A DNA stretch of 64,000 bases from Chionoecetes opilio (lineage: Eukaryota; Arthropoda; Malacostraca; Decapoda; Majidae), in NCBI GenBank assembly GCA_016584305.1, contig JACEEZ010002650.1, positions 601,473 through 665,472 on the forward strand, read 5' to 3'. The position numbers were made by a program, and so were the translations under genes. Below the pieces are notes generated by a model, which saw nothing but the letters and a program-made list of their open reading frames with translations, made no database searches and was not told where the DNA came from. Positions within the stretch are counted from its first letter, which is position 1. Each line of letters begins with the position of its first letter. Below, in pieces: positions 59,507 through 64,000 of the stretch.

Positions 59507-59688
59507 CTGCAACGACAAGACACGATGGTAGTTATTGGTGCGTGGGGTGTAGTTTGTTGTTTCTGAATACTACTGAGTGTTGTGATTTGTGTGATGTAAA
59601 TAGGGATGGAGACAAGTACTAAATGGATGTAGAAAAGGCTGATATGAGGTGTTGTTAGTGTTAGTTATTAGTGGATGGACGCTGTAAA

Positions 59689-59906
59689 CTATAGTCTATT
59701 TTATTTAATATGGTCAAAATGCAGTAAGGAGACCACGCCCCCTGCCTTTCCCCCATTGTCTACGGGGCAGCTGATTGGTGCCCTCACTGGCCATCACATG
59801 TGTACAGGTTACTCGTATCATTATCACTACCAAACACACTATCCTCACTACATAATAGCACGTGACCACTGGGAATTTTGACCATATTAAATAAAATAGA
59901 CTATAG
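59689..59906. mobile_element. Short MITE with perfect ~33-bp inverted ends
   Basis: CTATAGTCTATTTTATTTAA continuing to ATATGGTCAAAAT at the left is inverted exactly at the right end. The centre is unrelated GC-richer sequence. Confidence 0.82.
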
Positions 59907-60000
59907 GACAAGATTAAGAGCAAGGCGTGGACTGAACGGTGATTAACCAGGTGTGCTGTGAATCACCACAGTTATATCTTCACAAGCTTCCTCTTCCAAT

Positions 60001-60092
60001 TACCTCCTCCCCCTCCCCCTCCTCCTCCTCCTCCTCCTCCTCCTCCTCCTCCTCCTCCTCCTCCCCCTCCTCCTCCTCCTCCTCCTCCTCCT
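60001..60092. repeat. (CCT)n trinucleotide tract
   Basis: CTC/CCT units with a few CCC interruptions; followed by (GA)n at 60136-60184. Confidence 0.93.
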
Positions 60093-60132
60093 CTCATCTG
60101 TAACATACATGTCACAAACACGTGTACCTTCG

Positions 60133-60135
<3 letters not shown>

Positions 60136-60184
<49 letters not shown>
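60136..60184. repeat. (GA)n microsatellite
   Basis: Uninterrupted GA units. Confidence 0.95.
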
Positions 60185-60188
<4 letters not shown>

Positions 60189-60317
60189 CTATTTGCCCTA
60201 ATGACGTCCGGATGTTAGTTATTAGTGGATGGACGCTGTAAACTAGTTGTTGGGTTAGTTATTGGTGCGTGGATGTAGTTTGTTGTTTCTGAATACTACT
60301 GTGAGTGTTGTGTGTGT

Positions 60318-60370
60318 GTACGTCTAACCTCATAAGACATCATGGGAAAGTCTGAGGTGAAACAGAAGTA
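60318..60370 (+). mobile_element. Family R fragment
   Basis: GTCTAACCTCATAAGACATC, ATGGGAAAGTCTGAGGTGAA, ACAGAAGTATGATGAT. Confidence 0.6.
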
Positions 60371-60462
60371 TGATGATTATACAGCTACATCAAGTGCCCT
60401 ACAATGCTTCACCTCAATCTGGCTTTGCTGGGTTTTAATACAATTATAAAAATGTAACAGGT

Positions 60463-62769
60463 GGGCCAAAAAATCACTCTTAAAATTATACTAACCCCAA
60501 AATCACCCTTAAAATTATACTATAACCCCAAAATCACCCTTAAAATTATACAACCCCAAAATCACCCTTAAAATTATACTATAACCCCAAAATCACCCTT
60601 AAAATTATACTATAACCCCAGAATCAACCCTTAAAATTATACTGTAACCCAAATCACCCTTAAATGATACTTAACCTAAAATCACCCTTAAAATGATACT
60701 ATACCCCAAAATCACCCTTAAAATGATACTATAACCCCAAAATCACCCTTAAAATGATACTATAACCCGAAATCACCCTTAAATTATACTATAACCCCAA
60801 AATCACCTTAAAATGATACTATAACCCAAAACCACCCTTAAATTATACTAAACCCCAAATCACCTTAAAATTATACTATGACCCCAAAATCACCCTTAAA
60901 ATTATAATCTAATCCCAAAATCACCCTTAAAATTATACTATGACCCCAAAATCACCTTAAATTATACTATAACCCAAAATCACCCTTAAAATTATACTAT
61001 AACCCCAAAATCACCCTTAAAATGATACAATAACCCCAAATCACCCTTAAAATACTATAACCCCAAAATCACCCTTAAAATTATACTATAACCCCAAATC
61101 ACCTTAAAATTATACTATAACCCCAAAATCACCCTTAAGATTATACTATAACCCCAAAATCACCCTTAAAATTATACTATAACCCAAAATCACCCTTAAA
61201 ATTATACTATACCCCAAAATCACCCTTAAAATTATACTATAACCCCAAAATCACCCTTAAAATTATACTATAACCCCAGAATCACCCTTAAAATTATACT
61301 ATAACCCCAAAATCACCCTTAAAATTATACTATAACCCCAGAATCACCCTTAAAATTATACTATAACCCCAGAATCACCCTTAAAATTATACTATAACCC
61401 CAAAATCACCCTTAAAATGATACTATAACCCCAAAATCACACTTAAAATTATACTATAACCCCAAAATCACCCTTAAAATGATACTATAACCCCAAAATC
61501 ACCCTTAAAATGATACTATAACCCCAAAATCACCCTTAAAATTATACTATAACCCCAAAATCACCCTTAAAATTATATTATAACCCCAAAATCACCCTTA
61601 AAATTATACTATAACCCCAAAATCACCCTTAAAATTATACTATAACCCCAAAATCACCCTTAAAATTATACTATAACCCCAAAATCACCCTTAAAATTAT
61701 ACTATAACCCCAAAATAACTCTTAAAAATATACTATAACCCCAAAATCACCCTTAAAATTATACTATAACCCCAAAATCACTCTTAAAATGATACTATAA
61801 CCCCAAAATCACCCTTAAAATTATACTATAACCCCAAAATCACCCTTAAAATTATACTATAACCCCAAAATCACCCTTAAAATTATATTATAACCCCAAA
61901 ATCACCCTTAAAATTATACTATAACCCCAAAATCACCCTTAAAATTATACTATAACCCCAAAATCACCCTTAAAATTATATTATAACCCCAAAATCACCC
62001 TTAAAATTATACTATAATCCCAAAATCACCCTTAAAATTATACTATAACCCCAAAATCACCCTTAAAATTACATTATAACCCCAAAATCACCCTTAAAAT
62101 TATACTAACCCCAAAATCACCCTTAAAATTATACTATAACCCAAAATCACCCTTAAAATTATGTTATAACCCAAAATCACCCTTAAAATTATACTTATAA
62201 CCCCAAAATCACCCTTAAAATTATACATAACCCCAAAATCACCCTTAAAATTATACTATAACCCCAAAATCACCCTTAAAATTATATTATAACCCCAAAA
62301 TCACCCTTAAAATTATATTATAACCCCAAAATCACCCTTAAAATTATACTATAACCCCAAAATCACCCTTAAAATTATACTATAACCCCAAAATCACCCT
62401 TAAAATTATACTATAACCCCAAAATCACCCTTAAAATTATACTATAACCCGAAAACCACCCTTAAAATTATACTATAACCCCAAAATCCCCTTAAAATTA
62501 TACTATAACCACAAAACCACCCTTAAAATTATACTATAACCCCAAAATCACCCTTAAAATTATACTATAACCCCAAAATCACCCTTAAAATTATACTATA
62601 ACCCCAAAATCACCCTTAAAATTATACTATAACCCCAAAATCACCCTTAAAATTATACTATAACCCCAAAATCACCCTTAAAATTATATTATAACCCCAA
62701 AATCACCCTTAAAATTATACTATAACCCCAAAATCACCCTTAAAATTATACTATAAACCCAAAATCACC
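60463..62769. repeat. 31-bp tandem array, about 74 copies
   Basis: The unit is CCCTTAAAATTATACTATAA plus CCCCAAAATCA. The first ~700 bp are much more degenerate (29-31 bp units with indels) than the rest. A LINE interrupts the array at its right end; a remnant (CAAAATCACCCTTA) follows the LINE at 63502-63515. Confidence 0.96.
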
Positions 62770-62771
62770 AG

Positions 62772-63501
62772 TCTGGTAATAGATACACCATACGCAATGT
62801 ATCGCTGAAAAGATCAGAAGGTGAAAAAGATCTTGGAGTGAGGGTGAGCCCAGACCTCCGACCTAGGAAACAATGTATTGAGGCTAGAAATAGAGCTAAT
62901 AGAGTGTTAGGATTCATTACCAGAAGTGTTAAAAGTAGAAGTGCAGAAGTTATTCTAAAGCTTTATCTGGCTCTAGTCAGATCTCACCTAGACTATGCGG
63001 TTCAGTTTTGGTCTCCATATTACAGGATGGATATAGCCTTGTTAGAATCAGTGCAGAGAAGGATGACCAAAATTATTCAAGGGATGCGTAACTTTAGTTA
63101 TGAGAAAAGATTGAAGTTATTAAAGTTACACTCACTCGAGAGACGCAGAGTAACGGGCGATCTGATAGAAGTTTTTAAGTGGATAAAGGGATTTAATAAA
63201 GGAGAGGTAGGAAAAGTTCTTATGGCTTTTAACCAGGGTAGAACAAGAAGTAACGGATTCAAGCTGGAAGGGCGTAGATTTAGAAAGGAAATAGGGAAAA
63301 ACTGGTTCACAAATAGGGTGGCGAATGATTGGAATGGCCTCAGTAGACAGGTAGTTAGTGCGGAGTCATTGGGGAGCTTTAAAGGGGAGCTGGATAGGTT
63401 CATGGATGGGGATGAAAGGTGGATGTAGGTAGTGTTAGGTGACAGGAACTACCACATGTAGGCATTGCGGCCTCTTGTAGCTTCCTTATTTTCTTATGTT
63501 C
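62772..63501 (+). mobile_element. 5'-truncated LINE (family B, CR1/L2-like) inserted in the 31-bp array
   Basis: The C-terminal third of the reverse-transcriptase protein is open to TAG 63426-63428: VSPDLRPRKQCIEARNRANR, LYLALVRSHLDYAVQFWSPY, RRMTKIIQGMRNFSYEKRL, LHSLERRRVTGDLIEVFKWI and EIGKNWFTNRVANDWNGLSR, ending MDGDERWM. The conserved R.HLDYA..W.PY and RR..GDLIE..K blocks are standard for CR1/L2-type LINEs. The family-B tail follows. CAAAATCACC stands on both sides, as a target duplication would, but the array itself repeats that word. Confidence 0.88.
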
Positions 63502-63517
63502 TCAAAATCACCCTTAA

Positions 63518-64000
63518 CCCCTTCACTGCGGATATCAAATTCATAGGCCTACCCCCGTGCGGCAGGTTTAATTAAAATATAAAATAATTACTGATCATAT
63601 TATAAAGTGCCTAAATGAATAGGATGCTCATTCCATACCAGAAAATCTATGTTTGGTCTTGGTGGAGGCTACCAGCTAAGTGAAGAGTTGCGTCAAAGTG
63701 CAGCAACAGGGCCGTGACCGTGCTGCCAGACGCACAATGAAACTACTTACTACTCAACATAATACAGCTTATTTTGGTACATAAATGCTTCATTCATGCA
63801 TTCATTCATTCATTCATACTTCTGTTTTATATCCATCAAGAATATATTGAATATCTTGACTATTTAGCCTCGCCATTGAAGTAGAGGGCGCGGCAGCGTC
63901 AACACGTCGTACTGTACCGCTTGACCTTATTAGTCACACTAACTCACGCAAGCAGAAAAAGAGGTTCTATTATATCGCAACACTTGACACTGTTGCCATA
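63518..64000 (-). mobile_element. TTAA MITE family T2, inverted copy, cut by window edge
   Basis: TTAA at 63514-63517 then CCCCTTCACTGCGGATATCA. The sequence matches 25021-25639 in reverse, including the (TTCA)n block near 63789-63815, and continues past the edge. Confidence 0.82.

Overview
The window is animal nuclear DNA, most likely from an arthropod and plausibly a decapod crustacean. The signs are spliced genes with long introns, short interstitial TTAGG runs (the arthropod telomere motif), many non-LTR retrotransposon 3' ends, tRNA-derived SINEs, numerous TIR/MITE elements and very heavy minisatellite content. Ten larger tandem arrays (unit lengths 14/16 to 52 bp) add up to about 17 kb, roughly a quarter of the window. 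The species assignment is inference.

Two host genes are visible and they converge. (1) On the + strand, 880-1045 is the last coding exon of a biopterin-dependent aromatic amino acid hydroxylase, probably tyrosine hydroxylase; its upstream exons lie off the left edge and a LINE fragment fills the preceding intron. (2) On the - strand, 59506 down to 11896 holds the 3' part of a very large, mostly disordered, basic/acidic chromatin-type protein. I reconstruct twelve exons (about 6.0 kb of coding sequence, about 2,000 residues) from splice sites and reading-frame phase; upstream exons lie off the right edge. It has a SILK-type PP1-docking motif, a heptad-repeat block, many (S/T)PxR/K sites with basic clusters, and an AT-hook. 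The nucleoporin ELYS/AHCTF1 (MEL-28) is the best guess, unproven. Within it a two-exon cassette (E-F at 37.5-36.6 kb, E'-F' at 29.3-25.8 kb) is duplicated with symmetric phase-1 boundaries, and the F' copy carries an apparent one-base frameshift.

The rest is repeat DNA inside introns or between the genes. Several arrays visibly grew out of mobile elements: the 52-bp array at 15.1-18.0 kb from the C-terminal codons of a LINE, the 24-bp array at 23.3-24.1 kb from a dispersed retroelement-like tail, the 14/16-bp array at 21.6-22.0 kb from transposase codons, and a 43-bp array inside a hAT-like element. The longest arrays (23 bp x ~147 and 29 bp x ~87) lie close together in one 9-kb intron. DNA elements include two transposons with long inverted repeats and transposase relics (19.0-23.0 and 37.9-39.3 kb), a pogo/Tigger-like foldback (33.9-35.4 kb), two copies of a TIR element carrying a captured LINE fragment (35.8 and 56.7 kb), TTAA-flanked MITEs (seven copies of a ~205-bp family plus two of a ~620-bp family) and several TA-flanked MITE families. 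Nested insertions with clear target duplications give a relative order of events.

I found no operon, CRISPR array, prokaryotic system or evident new enzymatic system. The most unusual features are the exon-cassette duplication, the exon wedged between two satellites, and the repeated birth of satellites inside mobile elements.
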